From assembly GCF_030272615.1 (NCBI RefSeq), contig NC_081410.1, positions 509,176,942-509,240,941 of the forward strand: a stretch of DNA of 64,000 nt. Direction: 5' to 3'. This stretch comes from Cryptomeria japonica (lineage: Eukaryota; Streptophyta; Pinopsida; Cupressales; Cupressaceae). Positions 33,161-44,751 of the stretch are shown piece by piece (the stretch's first letter is position 1; each line of letters begins with the position of its first letter). A model generated the notes under the pieces. It was not told the origin of the DNA. It ran no database searches and saw only the letters and a list, made by a program, of their open reading frames with translations. The translations under genes and the position numbers were made by a program.

Positions 33161-33952
33161 AAGACAGAAGAAGCATTACAAACAAAGGCTTCCAAATATC
33201 AACAAGAGAACCGTTATTCCACCAACTCCAATGAATGAGAATGGGGTTCGGAAAAATCCTCCAGTGACTATGAACTCATCGAGACATTCAAAGAACTAGA
33301 TGAACCCACAAAAGAAGAAGAATTTTATAGAAAATTCAAAGTTGGTCAAGAAACAACCCCTGAGGATCCCACATAGTCTTTACCTCTAGGTTCTAGGTCG
33401 AAATCACGATGGACGAGGACACCAATTCCGGAATGCGCTACTAGTGATGACAATTTGGATTCGTTCATGATCGAGATAGATGAGGAGAGTGCCAATGATG
33501 ACCTCGACAACTACCTTGACATACCTGAATATAACTGCATCTTCACCCTTAGTCCCGTTGACTTTGAAAACATTGAAGGCCTACCCCTTGTTCACCACCA
33601 ACTTATTGACTGGGACCATGAAGGACCTATATAGTTCGACACATTCCAAAATGATGAAGCCTTTATTGACTATCTAGGCATAAGAGATGATCTTCTGCCT
33701 AGGGACCATAATGTAGGATACACTATAGAGCTCAACAACATGGCATATTTTGGTGAGAGTGTTGGGCCTTCTAGTCGCAAAAATATAAAAATAAAAACAA
33801 ATCATGGGTCTTATGGTGACAACCACATTGTGGCATTGTATGACCCCAAAAGAGTAAAAAGAAAGGATGTATCTGAGGGTGAAAAACTCTCCGAGGCACC
33901 CGAAGATGGAAGGCTCGATATTCTCCTGGCATCATATGAATAAAACTCATCT
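33161..33952 (+). pseudogene. E2 acidic linker
   Basis: Broken frames rich in Asp, Glu and Ser between the G-patch-like segment and RT (for example IETFKELDEPTKEEEFY and FMIEIDEESANDDLDNYLD). No catalytic motif is seen. It is the counterpart of 18753-20039 in E1. Confidence 0.5.
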
Positions 33953-35430
33953 ATGTTAGTAGAGGAGACCATCAAAACAAACATTGGTACAAAAGAAATT
34001 CCACATAACATATTTCTGGCACAATCTCTGACAAAGACGGAAAGACCAAAGTTCATAAGTTTCTTCACAAAGCGACAAATCAATTTTGCATGGTCACATG
34101 CTGATATGCCTGGACTAGATCCGGATTTAGTAATGCATCATTTGACAGTTAAACTGGGGGCAAAACTAGGAAAACAAAAATTAAGAAAGATGCATCCACA
34201 AGTGCATTATTAGTCAAAGTGGAGCTTGAAAAATTATTGGATGTTGGATTCATACGCCCAATTGATTATCCTGAATGGATCTCCAACTTAGTACCTCTTA
34301 ATAAACCAGATCATAGCATCAGAATATGCACAAATTTTAGAGAAATCAACAAAGCTTATCGTAAGGATGATTTTCCATTGCTAAATATTGACCTGATCGT
34401 AGATCTCACAGCAGGTCATGTGATGTTATCTTTGATGGATGGGTTCTCTGGCTATAATCAAATAAAAATTGCATCTGAGGATCAACACAAAACAACATTT
34501 ACTTGTCCCTAGGGAACTTTCTGCTTGAATGTCATGCCCTTCAGACTAAAGAATGTAGGTGGTACATATCAAAGAGCCATGACTACTATCTTTCATGATC
34601 TCATGCATGTTACTATGGAAGATTATGTTGATGACCTCTTGGGTAAATTAATAGATAGAGATACACATTTGGACATAATTTCAGTTGTTTTTGATCGGTT
34701 CAAAAAATACAAAGTAAGATTAAACCCTAAGAAATGTGTCTTTGGAGTAACCTCTAGGAATCTCTTGGGATTCATTGTCTCAAAAAGAGGAATTGAAGCC
34801 AATCCAGCAAAAGTCAAGGCAATCCTAGAGATGCAACCACCAAGAAATATCAATCAACTTTGATCTTTGCAAGGGAGACTCCAATCCATACGAAGATTCA
34901 TAGCACAACTTGTAGATAAATGTCATCCTTTTAAACACTTGCTACATAAAAACATCAAATTCAAGGGGGATGATAACTGTAAATAGGCTTTTCAGATACT
35001 CAGAGATTATCTTCTAAATCCACCTGTCCTGATGCCACCAATTCTAGAACAACCCCTATTACTATACATATCTGCTACTTCAATAGCATTGGGGGCACTC
35101 TTAGCACAACAAGATGTTGAGGGTAAAGAAAATGTAGTCTACTATATTAGTTGTACTTTGGCAGGCTATGAGCTAAGCTACACACCAATTGTGCGTGCAT
35201 GTCTCATTGTGGTCTTTGCTTCACAGAAATTATGACACTACATGCTAACTCATAAACTAAGTTGGTTGCAAGGATTGATCCATTGAAATACCTTCTCAAT
35301 AAAGAAATGCTTACTGGTCTATTAACCAAATGGGTGATGCTCTTGAGTGAATTAGACATTGAATATGTGGACATAAAAGCAATAAAAGGACAAGCTATCA
35401 CAGATCAATTAGCAGATTCTCCTATGATAG
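33953..35430 (+). pseudogene. E2 reverse transcriptase and degenerate native RNase H
   Basis: INFAWSHADMPGLDPDLVMH opens the RT. After a one-base shift near 34210 it continues ELEKLLDVGFIRPIDYPEWI, CTNFREINKAYRKDDFPLLN, SLMDGFSGYNQIKIA, then (after a TAG) NVMPFRLKNVGGTYQRAMTT. The active site MEDYVDDLLGK (about 34618-34650) is intact. LQGRLQSIRRFIAQLVDKCH is the thumb. The native RNase H reads LLLYISATSIALGALLAQQD, with Ser at the catalytic Asp site as in E1. Breaks: shift at about 34210, TAG at 34510, TGA at 34861, stop at 34984, stop at 35233. Confidence 0.9.
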
Positions 35431-35469
35431 ATGATGCTTCTCTAGCTTCAGAATTTCTAGATGAATCCA

Positions 35470-35900
35470 TCTTGACAGTATCACACACAAAGCCTTGGCA
35501 ACTATACTTTGACAGCTCATACACATAGCATGGTGCAGGAGCTGGCATCCTCTTCATTACACCTCAAGGGGATTCCATACCAAAATCACATCGATTATCA
35601 TTTTCTTGCACTAATAACATAGCAAAATATGAGGCATTAACAATTGCATTATGGATTACAGTTTAGTGGAAGATCCAGGAACTTCATGTTTTTGGAGACT
35701 CTCAACTTGTAATTTGTCAAGCAATGAATGACAACGAAACAAAGGATGGAAAACTAATGTCTTACAAAAGAATGGTGGATGACTGGAAACAACATTTCAC
35801 GAAGATAAACTTTGAGCAGAGACCAATAGAATAGAATCGAGCTGCAGATGCCATAGCTGCTATTGCTTCACTGATCGATCTACCATAGAATGAAACTCGC
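35470..35900 (+). pseudogene. E2 second (archaeal-type) RNase H
   Basis: WQLYFDSSYT, TAG, HGAGAGILFITPQGDSIPK gives the first Asp. NNIAKYEALTIALWI has Lys where E1 has the Glu of AEYE, so a catalytic residue may be lost. HVFGDSQLVICQ gives the second Asp and NRAADAIAAIAS the last. The position between RT/RNase H and integrase marks the element as Tat-type. Confidence 0.85.
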
Positions 35901-35929
35901 TATGAGTTCTTGGTAAATAACCTTTTGGT

Positions 35930-37261
35930 TCCCTCATATGAGATCACTCCTATTGAGATGATATGTGTCATTGGTCCTGATTCCTAGTTATATGGTTCCA
36001 TTTTCACATAGCTTCGTAATAATACCCTTCCTCCTAACTTATCCAACAACCAACATCGCACTTTCATTTGCCAATCTTCTCGATACGTCATTTTAGCCAA
36101 TATTCTATATCATCGAGGTCTAGATGGAACTCTTCTTAGATGTTTAGAAAGGGACGAAGCTCAGATTGTGTTACATGAAGTTCATGAAGGGACATGTGGT
36201 CCACATTCTAGTGGTCCTACCTTAGCCAAGAAACTCATCAAGACTGGATATTACTTGCCCAATATGGAATAAGACTCATATCAGTTTGTCAAGAAATGTA
36301 AGCAATGTCAACTCCATGGAGACCTCATTCATACGCCAACACAAGAACTTCAACCGATTGTGACTCCTTGTCTGTTTTGCCAGTGGAGACTCGATCTCAT
36401 AGGCAAGATTCACCTTCCTTCCTCCAATGGCCATAAATTCATCATCACTGCCATAGAGTATTTCACAAAATGGATTGAAGGCGTGCCTCTTACACAAGTC
36501 ACTAGAAAACAGATTGCTACATTCATTCTCAACTACATCATTTATCGATACGGTATTCCTACTTCCATCATCATTGATAACGGTCGTCCCTTCAAAAATT
36601 AGGATGTTCGTGAACTTTGTGATCGCTTCCATATTACCCATCGTTTATCCACGCCCTATTACCCCCAAGGTAATGGTCAAGATGAGGCGTCTAATAAAAC
36701 CATTCTTAAAATCCTAAAAAAGACAGTCAATGACGTTGGCCACAATTGGTATATCCAACTTAATCCCACACTTTGGGCTTACTGCATAAGCATCCGCACA
36801 CGTATAGGAGCCAAACCTTATTTACTTATCTATGATGCTGAAGCTATCTTGCCTATTGAGGTTGAGTTACCATCTTGATGAGTCTCTTTACAAAACATTA
36901 TTAGTGATGAAGACTACAGGGTCTCTCGCTTGGAAGAACTAGAACTACTGGATGAACAAAGACAAACTATTTTTAATCATCTCAAGGCTTGTAAAAAAAG
37001 AATGAGTCGTAGTTACAATCATAAAGTCAAGCCCCACATATTTGAGGTGGGTGACTTAGTTCTCAGAGAAAATCCTAAAAATTAGCAAGACAGAGAGAAG
37101 AAGGGCGAGTTCGAACCAAATTGGCTTGGTCCTTCCATCATTACAACAACCTATGGATCTGGTGCATATCAGCTTTCAACTCCAGATGGTGAACCTTTGG
37201 AGAATCCTATCAACAACATGCACCTTTGCAGGTTTTACACATATCTCTTCAAAGTATCCTA
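35930..37261 (+). pseudogene. E2 integrase
   Basis: The zinc-binding region is complete: LHEVHEGTCGPHSSGPTLAK then CKQCQLHG. The DDE core shows Asp in WRLDLIGKI, Asp in TSIIIDNGRPF and Glu in GNGQDEASNK. The C-terminal part has VGDLVLRENPKN, KKGEFEPNWLGPSIITTTYG and NPINNMHLCRFYTYLF before the terminal stop at 37259-37261. In-frame stops break it, for example TAG after GRPFKN and a stop in the PNME/DSYQ stretch. Unlike E1 there is no deletion in the HHCC part. Confidence 0.9.
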
Positions 37262-38955
37262 ATTCAAAAATACAAAAAAAAAATAATACAAAAAAAAATC
37301 ATAAAAATAAAAAATTGTTCCTTGGTGAAACTCTAGCAAACAGGTACCTTGTGACACAAAAAAATTAAAAAATAAAAAAAAGTAAAGAAAAAACATTCAT
37401 CCAATGGTGAAAACCACTTTGGTGGCACCTTGGGAGAGTACCATGGTGAAAATTGGGTCACCGGCACCATGCGTAGAGACATTGCTCCTCCTTCCTTCAG
37501 GATTCACTTTCATCCTTTCACTTTGCACACACTCAAAACCTATCCATCCACAATAAACTTACCTATTCCCATCATGGCTTCTTATTGATCTAGCTAAGAT
37601 TGGTTAGCCATTCATAAACTTGCTTTTGCACCCTTCCATCCATAATGAATCAGCTCCTATCTATGGCTAAGTCAAATCCTACATCTAGGGATGGGTGTGG
37701 AACTAAGAGCATCACACATTCTGAGGAGTACAATTTCTTCCACTTTTCTTCTATCTATCCACACACAATCCACAATAAAGAAACATTTGCATCACCAATC
37801 CACAATTAAGTTCCATCTTCTCCACAATAAAGTATCAGTTTCATGGATTCAGTCAGTTTTAGATGAGACACAACAACAACAATGGGCTTCAACAAATCTA
37901 ATCTTTCAAGAGACTCAGACAACATTATGGTTTAGTGCTATCTATCATTTTGTGAAAGTGAACATTGTGACAACAATCAAATAGAATTATACAAGTGACA
38001 AGAGACACTAAACTTGAGGACTACAGTGAATGTTGGTGTTGAGTCTTGGTTTTCTTTTGATTTAATCTTTTGGTGACATGTCTTTTAGCTTTTCCAGGAT
38101 GTCTTTGACTAGAGATTTTATCTCCAGGATGTCTTTGACTAGAAAGGCAAGGATGGGGTATCGTCACCTATTTTTCTTTGTTGTCTGTGGATTGTCTCTT
38201 AGTAATGCTATGACTTATCCAAGGATATAAGGACACTGTGAGTCTAGTATGAAATGGGTCATTCCTTGTTTGCAACTGTCTTATCTCCATGCAAACAGGT
38301 ACAATGACTTTCTGGGTTGAACATATATCTAGATTGTCATAACCTATTTTCTATAATAAAGCTCAATGATGATAACGCACAAGAATCTCTTTCAATTTCA
38401 TATGTTCTATCTTCCATCTCCCTTTCTTTATTGACCTCCATCGTCCTTCCTGACTTTGTGTAGCCTTCTATCACATGACTGAGTATAATGACACACCAAA
38501 AATATTTGCATTTCATGTAGTTTGCACCTACATTATCACAGATGAAGCATTTCATACATACATATAGATATCACAATTGCATCACATCCTGCACACAACA
38601 CATATTAGCACATTTTACATTTTTCATCATGTAAATAATTATTTGCATCATCATATCCATCTGCATTTCACACATTCTCATTCATGTATGCATAACATAT
38701 TAAAACATAAAAGAACAAAAATATTGCATTTCCTAATGTACATATTTTGCATCCATATAATAAGCATCACATAGAAACATGCATCATAAGACACATAGAA
38801 ACATCTCATCACATAGGTACACATGCATATAGCTGTTGCAAGGATAAATCTCATATATATAGTCATAAGTGTCCTAATACAATGATGTCAAAATCATATG
38901 GCTACAATCACCCGAAGGTGTCATCATACAAAATGGTACAAAACTGATACATAGG
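37262..38955 (+). other. E2 region between the convergent integrase and PMD 3' ends
   Basis: No gene recognised. Begins with A-rich low complexity (37265-37400). Contains a 30-bp-period repeat with CCAGGATGTCTTTGACTAGA at 38094 and 38124, and a CA/AT-rich stretch (38560-38880). Short open frames here have no domain. Confidence 0.55.
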
Positions 38956-40800
38956 GAGCCCTCTAAGATTATGATGAACTCCCTCCCTTGGAGCCGACTG
39001 GAATCGATGGAGACTGAGCCCTGGAAGGACCTACCACAGGATCATCTCTCTTGTCCCCTCTATTTGGTGGTGGTGGAGGACCCATAACCCCACCACTGGA
39101 CACCTGTCTCCTATCTCTCCCTCTAGTGGTCGTCGCAGTCCGTGATGGTCTACAGAAGCTCTGAGCTTGCTACTTTGATGGCACTGCTCCATAGTGTAGG
39201 TCTCTCTAGTAGCCTATCTCCTCCTCAGCCCACAAAACATAGGCGTATCTAGCTCTTGTGTCCTCTGCTACTTGCCTCCCTACCCTCAGTGTTGTCTTAG
39301 CCTCTATATAGCATTGAATAGCCTAATCCCTCTCTCACTCAGTATCCCTCAGCTGTCTCCAAATCCTGGATCTCACCTGCCTATCCCTAGCAGATCTCCC
39401 TCAAATCTAGTAACTCATCCTCCTCCTCTCCACCCTCACCATGTCCCTATACCTATGGCTACTCATTTGACTTCTCTTGTGGCTACCTCTGCCCTTTTCC
39501 CTATCCCTGTACCTGTCTAGGAACCTATGTTGCTAGCACCTGTAAAGGTAGTCCACCTCTACCCCTCACTATGTGAGCCTGTCAAGCCTATCTCTCCTCT
39601 CTACCCTCTCTCTCCTTGGAGCCACTCTCCTCTCTCCTACTGCACCCCCCCTCCTCTATTGGCCTCTACCTCTGCCATCTGGATCTGTCAGCTATGGAAA
39701 TAGATGCTCTGCCCAATATGTGGTATACTCTGCATCCATCCCTGCATCCTCTATGTCTGGCCACATATCCCAAGGCAAAGGATTCATCTCCACCAGTTGT
39801 GTCATTTCCTGATCATAAGACAATAATGGATCTAAGTGCGTATGATCTCTCACCATCCGCACATACATCCCTGACCCTCGTGGCATCTGTTGTATCCTAT
39901 CGAACTGCCTGCCCACCCTATCCACCAACTGCCTATCAAGAACATATGGCATTCGCCCAATCAGATACCTACTCCTAAACACATATGGCCTCTCCATTGC
40001 ATCATCCTTCCACTCCTCACAATCTTGGTACGACATCCATATGACACTATCTATCTTGTCAATCACTCGATGCCAATACTTTAGTCTCCCAATCTACGAT
40101 TGAGACGTAATCATGTCATACAAATGTACAAAATTGCGTTTGTGGCCCCTACCTCTAAAATGAATCAATTGTGTAACAGACAGATGCTCATATGCCCACA
40201 CCTGCAACAAGGTCACTCTGTATTCCAAACCTATTGATCCATGCTATACAAACTGATGTAGCTCATAGTAAAAGTGTGCTAGCAGACATGGTCCCCATGC
40301 AAACTTGGTGTGCTCTATCACCAATGTCTCCAGTGTACTCCCCCATCCCACTGCCAATGCTTATGTTGCCTTGTCTGGATAGAGGAACCCACTGATAACT
40401 CCTACCAATACCACCAGTAGCAGCAATCCTATTTATGTCATGGTATCCCAAGCCACATGTCCAGCCCTCATCTCCAGTCCTAGATCATGGAACACTCGTC
40501 TTAGTGCATCCCTGTCTCTGTCTCGATCATAAGGAACCAACTCCCCATCGATTGTTATCTGTAGTATCCTATACACATCCTCCAAGGTGACTGTCATCTC
40601 ACCTATTGGCAAATGAAAAGTACAAGTCTTTGAGTGCCATCTCTTAGCTAATGCAGTCAGCAATCCCATGTTCGCTCGAAAGTCAAGCACATACAAAATA
40701 TGTCGCAGTCCCATAGCCTAAATTGTTGCTCTCTCCTCGATGCCAGATTTTCTCACAAACTCTAAGTCGATGGGAATATCTCCCGTGACTCTACCATAGG
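38956..40800 (-). pseudogene. Plant-mobile-domain (PMD, MAIN-like) gene, antisense in E2
   Basis: On the minus strand the frame 40714-40433 reads MGLRHILYVLDFRANMGLLT then KRWHSKTCTFHLPIGEMTVT and LEDVYRILQI, the PMD core, closely parallel to E1 (FHLPVGEMTITPEDVYMILHI). After frame changes, TLLQVWAYEHLSVTQ (about 40160-40200) is the LLQxWAxEHL segment. The frame 40066-39692 gives VIWMSYQDCEEWKDDAM and MPYVLDRQLVDRVGRQFDRI. A Pro/Ser/Arg-rich tail decays toward 38956. Homologous sequence continues upstream of the 40714 Met across a stop, so the true start was probably near 40800. Like E1, it sits between integrase and 3' LTR, opposite to pol. Confidence 0.8.
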
Positions 40801-40840
40801 TAGGTCTTCCTATAGTCAAGCCAATCAACTGTGTCAGGTG

Positions 40841-41137
40841 GCATTCCCTTTTCATCACAAAATGCTTCTTTTTATCCTAATGCTTATGACACTCTATCCT
40901 AGCGGCATTCCCTGTTCATCACAAAATGTTGCTTTTTATCATAGTGCTTATACCACTCTATCCTAGTGGCACTCCCTATTCATCACAAAGTGCTACTCTT
41001 TTTAGTACTCCTTGTTCATCACAAAGTACTACATTTTTGCACTCCCTGTTCATCACAAAGTGTTTCTCTTTTTAGTACTCCCTATTCATCACAAAGTACT
41101 ATGTTTTGGCATTCCTTGTTCATTACAAAGTGCCTTG
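40841..41137 (+). repeat. Compound minisatellite around TTCATCACAAAGT
   Basis: Three 64-bp units start at 40841, 40905 and 40969 (GCATTCCC or GCACTCCC, then TTCATCACAAA). They pass into alternating 36- and 34-bp units starting at 41005, 41039, 41075 and 41109, each with (G)TACTCC or GCACTCC and TTCATCACAAAGT. It lies upstream of the antisense PMD gene. Confidence 0.85.
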
Positions 41138-41344
41138 ATCTATCCTATCCTAGGGCCTGTGCTTGATTGTATCCTCTTGAGTAGTTTCTTGATTGGCAAC
41201 GTATGTTCTATCACCAAATTGTCAATCCTAGCCCTATTTGCTATCCTAGTCTTCCCTAGAGGACTTGCTTGAGTGTATCCTCTTAGTAGCTTATCCAATC
41301 GACAACGTATGTTCATCACAAAACTATTGATTTGGCCTAGAAGA

Positions 41345-41535
41345 CATAAACATGCCTTCATGACATAAACACGCTTACAAACTACATAAACGCACCCATA
41401 CTGCATAGATGTGCCTGTACAACACAGACACACTCACATCTGACACTGATTCTATTACATTCATAGACATGTCTGGCACAAACACAGATGCGCCTATCCT
41501 ACCTAGACACGCCTGGCACCAACATAGATGTGACT
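41345..41535 (-). repeat. E2 degenerate CGTCTGTG motif array (PMD side)
   Basis: The minus strand shows GTGTCTAGGTAGG, GCGCATCTGTGTTTGTGCC, ACATGTCTATG, GTGTGTCTGTGTTG, GCACATCTATGC, GCGTTTATGTAG, GCGTGTTTATGTC and so on. These are the same kind of words as the plus-strand array at 29056-29250. Both arrays therefore read toward their downstream gene (gag or PMD). Confidence 0.5.
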
Positions 41536-42036
41536 TATCCTTTTTCCCCCTGCTTAACATATCTATAATGCATTTATTTCTCTACCTACCATGCATTTAT
41601 GACAACATTTAATGCAACAAAGTACAAGGAGGTTTTGTGGTACTCACCAGCTCTCCTGCCTCTGCTGGCCTCTAAAATTGATGAATGCGATCGAATCTAT
41701 GAACCAATGCCATCATTGCTAACTGTTACTGCTCTCTTCTCTCTCTGCACTCTGATCTCTTGGATGTGTGGATGACAATGAGGACGATTTCCCCTCATGG
41801 TCTATCTTATAGACTGCCCTAGCCCTAGTTTCCTGAGTCGGTCTTCTTTATCCCGTGACTCTGTCACTCTATCTGATCAGTCATTTCTAGCCTTTCTTTC
41901 TTATTGAGATATTGTCTACCATCTTTTCAGACATTTTCATCCAATCTCTTGAGGGGCCATATCATTCCCATCTTGGGGCAACTTTGTATCAATTCATCTA
42001 TCTTCTTTGAAACAATGCGACAAGCTGCATTGTCTC
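41536..42036. other. E2 region before the PPT
   Basis: No gene. Mostly T/C-rich on the plus strand (for example 41690-41900), hence purine-rich on the other strand. Confidence 0.5.
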
Positions 42037-42050
42037 AAAGAGGGGCAAAA
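42037..42050 (+). promoter_or_regulatory. E2 polypurine tract
   Basis: AAAGAGGGGCAAAA immediately before the 3' LTR, matching the E1 tract. Confidence 0.88.
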
Positions 42051-42830
42051 TGTAGACACCTAAAATTGTCCTGTCTAATTAAATAAATATCTTTATTTAT
42101 TTCGTTATTGTAAGCCTAATTCTTCTATTAATTAAATAAATCTTTATTTATTTAACTAATTCATTTATCCTCTTCTAGCATTATTTCTCATTTAAATAAA
42201 TACATTTATTTATTTAATTTATTCTTTTCTTAAACTAAATAAATACTTTTATTTATTTAATTGATCCCATTTCTTCTATTAATTAAATAAATCTTTATTT
42301 ATTTAATTAATTCATTAACCTTTTCTACCCATGACACATGTCATTCATCTCTTAATTCCTACACTACCTACCCTCTCATTATTTTCTTATTTCCTTTACC
42401 TACCCTCTAATCATAGCCGACCATTTATATTTTACACCTATCAACCATATCCCTCCATTTCTTATTGTCTTCTATATAAGGAGATTCTTCCTTCATTATC
42501 AAACCCCGGATGATTCTAGCATTCAAACTTTCATATGTGATCAAGCCTACTTGCAACCATATTTTCGTTCTTTGTTGAACTCTTGTGCACATATAAAATC
42601 TGAGAGCAAATATATCAGGCAAGATCAATGGAGATAGGAAGAATGGAGATCGAAACCCTATTGGTCATGTGATGGTATAATCTTTGTGATTTCATTTGAT
42701 TTGTATTGTGTTAGGTAATCTTCATATGTTATGGTGGACATTTGTTGTTGTTAGACTAGGGTTTTGTGGTTGAATTCATTTAGTCTTTCAATATTGTTGT
42801 TTCCATTTTTACCATAAACAATTATTATTC
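42051..42830 (+). repeat. E2 3' LTR
   Basis: 780 bp from TGTAGACACCTAAAATTG to ATAAACA; near-identical to 26809-27590 with scattered substitutions. Contains the AT palindrome array at about 42075-42310. Confidence 0.94.
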
Positions 42831-42835
42831 ATAAA
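42831..42835 (+). repeat. Target-site duplication of E2 (right), ATTAT
   Basis: Matches 26804-26808. Confidence 0.85.
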
Positions 42836-43351
42836 AATAGGTTTTCAAACAATACTTTGATTTGTTTTGATGACCCATTTCTACTCTTTCATAAAATGGG
42901 TTTCACAATGTACTCATCAGTGAATTTCATAGCTATTAAACATCAACAAAAATAATTTATTTACAAATCCAAAGTGTGTACAAAGGAACATTTGCCTTAA
43001 CATGCATGCACATTTGTATTTTAATGTATACACATGTAATTTTGATTGCACCTTATTAACATATTATCGTCATTATAAAATAATAGATCATTCTATTGTT
43101 TGATAGGAAAACATATTAGATTTAAGAAAAATAAATCATGTATGGATATTTTGTATATATGTCTATTTAAAATTAAATAAAGTGTCAATTTAATTCCTGG
43201 TATTCATGTATAAAACTTTGATCATGTGAGCCATGTTGTTTCTGCTGGCCATTACCGTGCAGCTCACCTTTAGGTAAAGGAATATGCCCTACACCCTCCC
43301 TCACCTCAATACCATCTTGATTGTTTTTTTTCTAATGAGGAACCTGCTAGA
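42836..43351. other. AT-rich spacer between E2 and E3
   Basis: No gene. The last 150 bp is less AT-rich and ends where similarity to the E3 3' LTR begins. Confidence 0.5.
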
Positions 43352-43662
43352 AGCTCTAGGCACTTGGCCTTCCTGCATGTGCATGCCCCTATTGTAAACA
43401 ATAATATTCTCTTATTGGCCAGTAAGCGAATATTATGGGAAACAAATACCATCGAGATTTTTCTCACATCGGGTTTCCTCATTAAAAATACTGTGTTATG
43501 GTGTGTCTCTTATGTTGTGGTTATTGCTCTTATTTAATGCATTATTTTTGGTTTACCGATACACAGTTTTGATATGCTTTTCATTCTATAAGTTAAGAAA
43601 TTTATTATACTAGTCAGATACTAATTCACCCCCCCCTCTCAGTATCTTTGGGAATCTTAACA
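43352..43662 (+). repeat. E3 5' LTR, truncated
   Basis: Matches only the last 310 bp of the 3' LTR (49202-49512), including TTCACCCCCCCCTCTCAGTA near the end. The first ~475 bp of the LTR is missing, so the element promoter end is probably lost. No TG start or target duplication is seen on this side. Confidence 0.8.
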
Positions 43663-43664
43663 AT

Positions 43665-43676
43665 TGGTATCAAAGC
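43665..43676 (+). promoter_or_regulatory. E3 primer binding site (initiator Met type)
   Basis: TGGTATCAAAGC, two bases after the LTR end; one mismatch from the common plant copia PBS TGGTATCAGAGC. Confidence 0.85.
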
Positions 43677-43728
43677 TTGGTCCTCTATTTTCAAAATCCT
43701 AACAACTTGAGGAAGATCTTGACATCGG

Positions 43729-44751
43729 TAAAGATGGAAAACTTGAGAAAGCAATTGGAAATAGCTCTTTCAGACTATGATGCAGAAAAAGTGAAGAATA
43801 TCAAACTTGAGGATGATCTGAAGGTTGCACAGGATATTATTCGAGGACTTCAAGAAAATTTCACTATAGCAAGGAATAAGAGAAGAGAACTTTATGAAAA
43901 GATGCAAAATGATGAAGATGAAAAAGAAACTCTTAATGATTTGGTAAACAAACTGAGACAAGAAAATAGTACAATGAAGAATGAGATGCAAGATATGACT
44001 ATGAGATTTTGTAAAGAAACTGAAAAATCGGAAGAAGAATGAAGAGGACTTGGTTAGAAGACTAAATGATGCTGGAAATGAAAACACAAGACTTAGTCAT
44101 GAAAATGATATGTTAAAGACAGATTTGATGCATACACAAAATGACAAAACTAAACTCATGAGATAAAAAGGAATCTTGGAGAGTGAACTAACTGCTGCAA
44201 ATCAACACAAGGAAAAATTCAAGAAAAGTTCAAAAGAACTTGATGATATGCTAAAGAATCATAAACCAAATGGTGATGCAAATGGCCTTGGATTTGAAGT
44301 TAGTGAAAGCTCTGGTACTGTAAATAATCATGATCATAGTAAACTGGTAAGACAACCTAATGCTTACAAATTTAATGGAAAATGCTTTAATTGTAACAAG
44401 TATGGTCATAGAGTAAATCAGTGTAGATCTAGAAATTATCAGAACACTAATACACCCATTGGTCAATGTTCTAAATGCAACAAAGTTGGTCATAATTCAG
44501 AAAATTGCAAAATGCATGTAAGATATTATGTTTGTGGAAGATTTGGACATCTATCTAATCAATGCAGAACACAAACCGGCATAGGATATGGGAAAGCTAT
44601 TCAAAAAAAAAATGTGACTTGTTATGCTTGTAACAAGATTGGACATATTGCTAATTTTTTTAGAAGCAAGACACCACCAACAAATAACAAAGGACCCAAC
44701 TTGAAAGGTAAAGAAAAGGTTGAAGAGGTAAAGCAAGAATTCTCAAAATAA
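43729..44751 (+). pseudogene. E3 gag-like protein: coiled coil plus CCHC zinc knuckles
   Basis: From the ATG at 43731 (MENLRKQLEIALSDYDAEK) a strongly charged coiled coil runs to about 44040, then shifts frame and continues (LVRRLNDAGNENTRLSHEND) across a stop near 44164. LDDMLKNHKPNGDANGLGFE resembles the segment before the knuckles in copia gag proteins. Four knuckles follow. CFNCNKYGHRVNQC and CSKCNKVGHNSENC are intact; YYVCGRFGHLSNQC has lost its first Cys; CYACNKIGHIANFF has lost its last. The tail is Lys-rich and ends at 44751. The role would be RNA binding and packaging. Copia gags usually have one knuckle, so the array is notable. Confidence 0.75.

Larger units (their letters stand above)
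26809..42830 (+). mobile_element. E2: full-length Ty3/gypsy (Tat-type) retrotransposon
   Basis: 16.0 kb on the plus strand. LTRs are 26809-27590 and 42051-42830, PBS 27594-27611, PPT 42037-42050, target duplications ATTAT. Gene order equals E1: gag, protease, G-patch-like, RT, degenerate RNase H, second RNase H, integrase, antisense PMD gene. Gag and pol align with E1 at protein level, but the LTRs do not, so these are two families of one lineage. Stops and shifts occur throughout, while RT keeps YVDD. Confidence 0.94.

Noticed and set aside
38577-38774. His-rich 65-codon frame in the E2 3' region
   Set aside because: Arises from CA/AT-rich low-complexity DNA; overlapping open frame on the other strand.
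43259-43351. LINE ORF1 start left of E3
   Set aside because: No DUF4283-like residues in any frame of 42836-43351.
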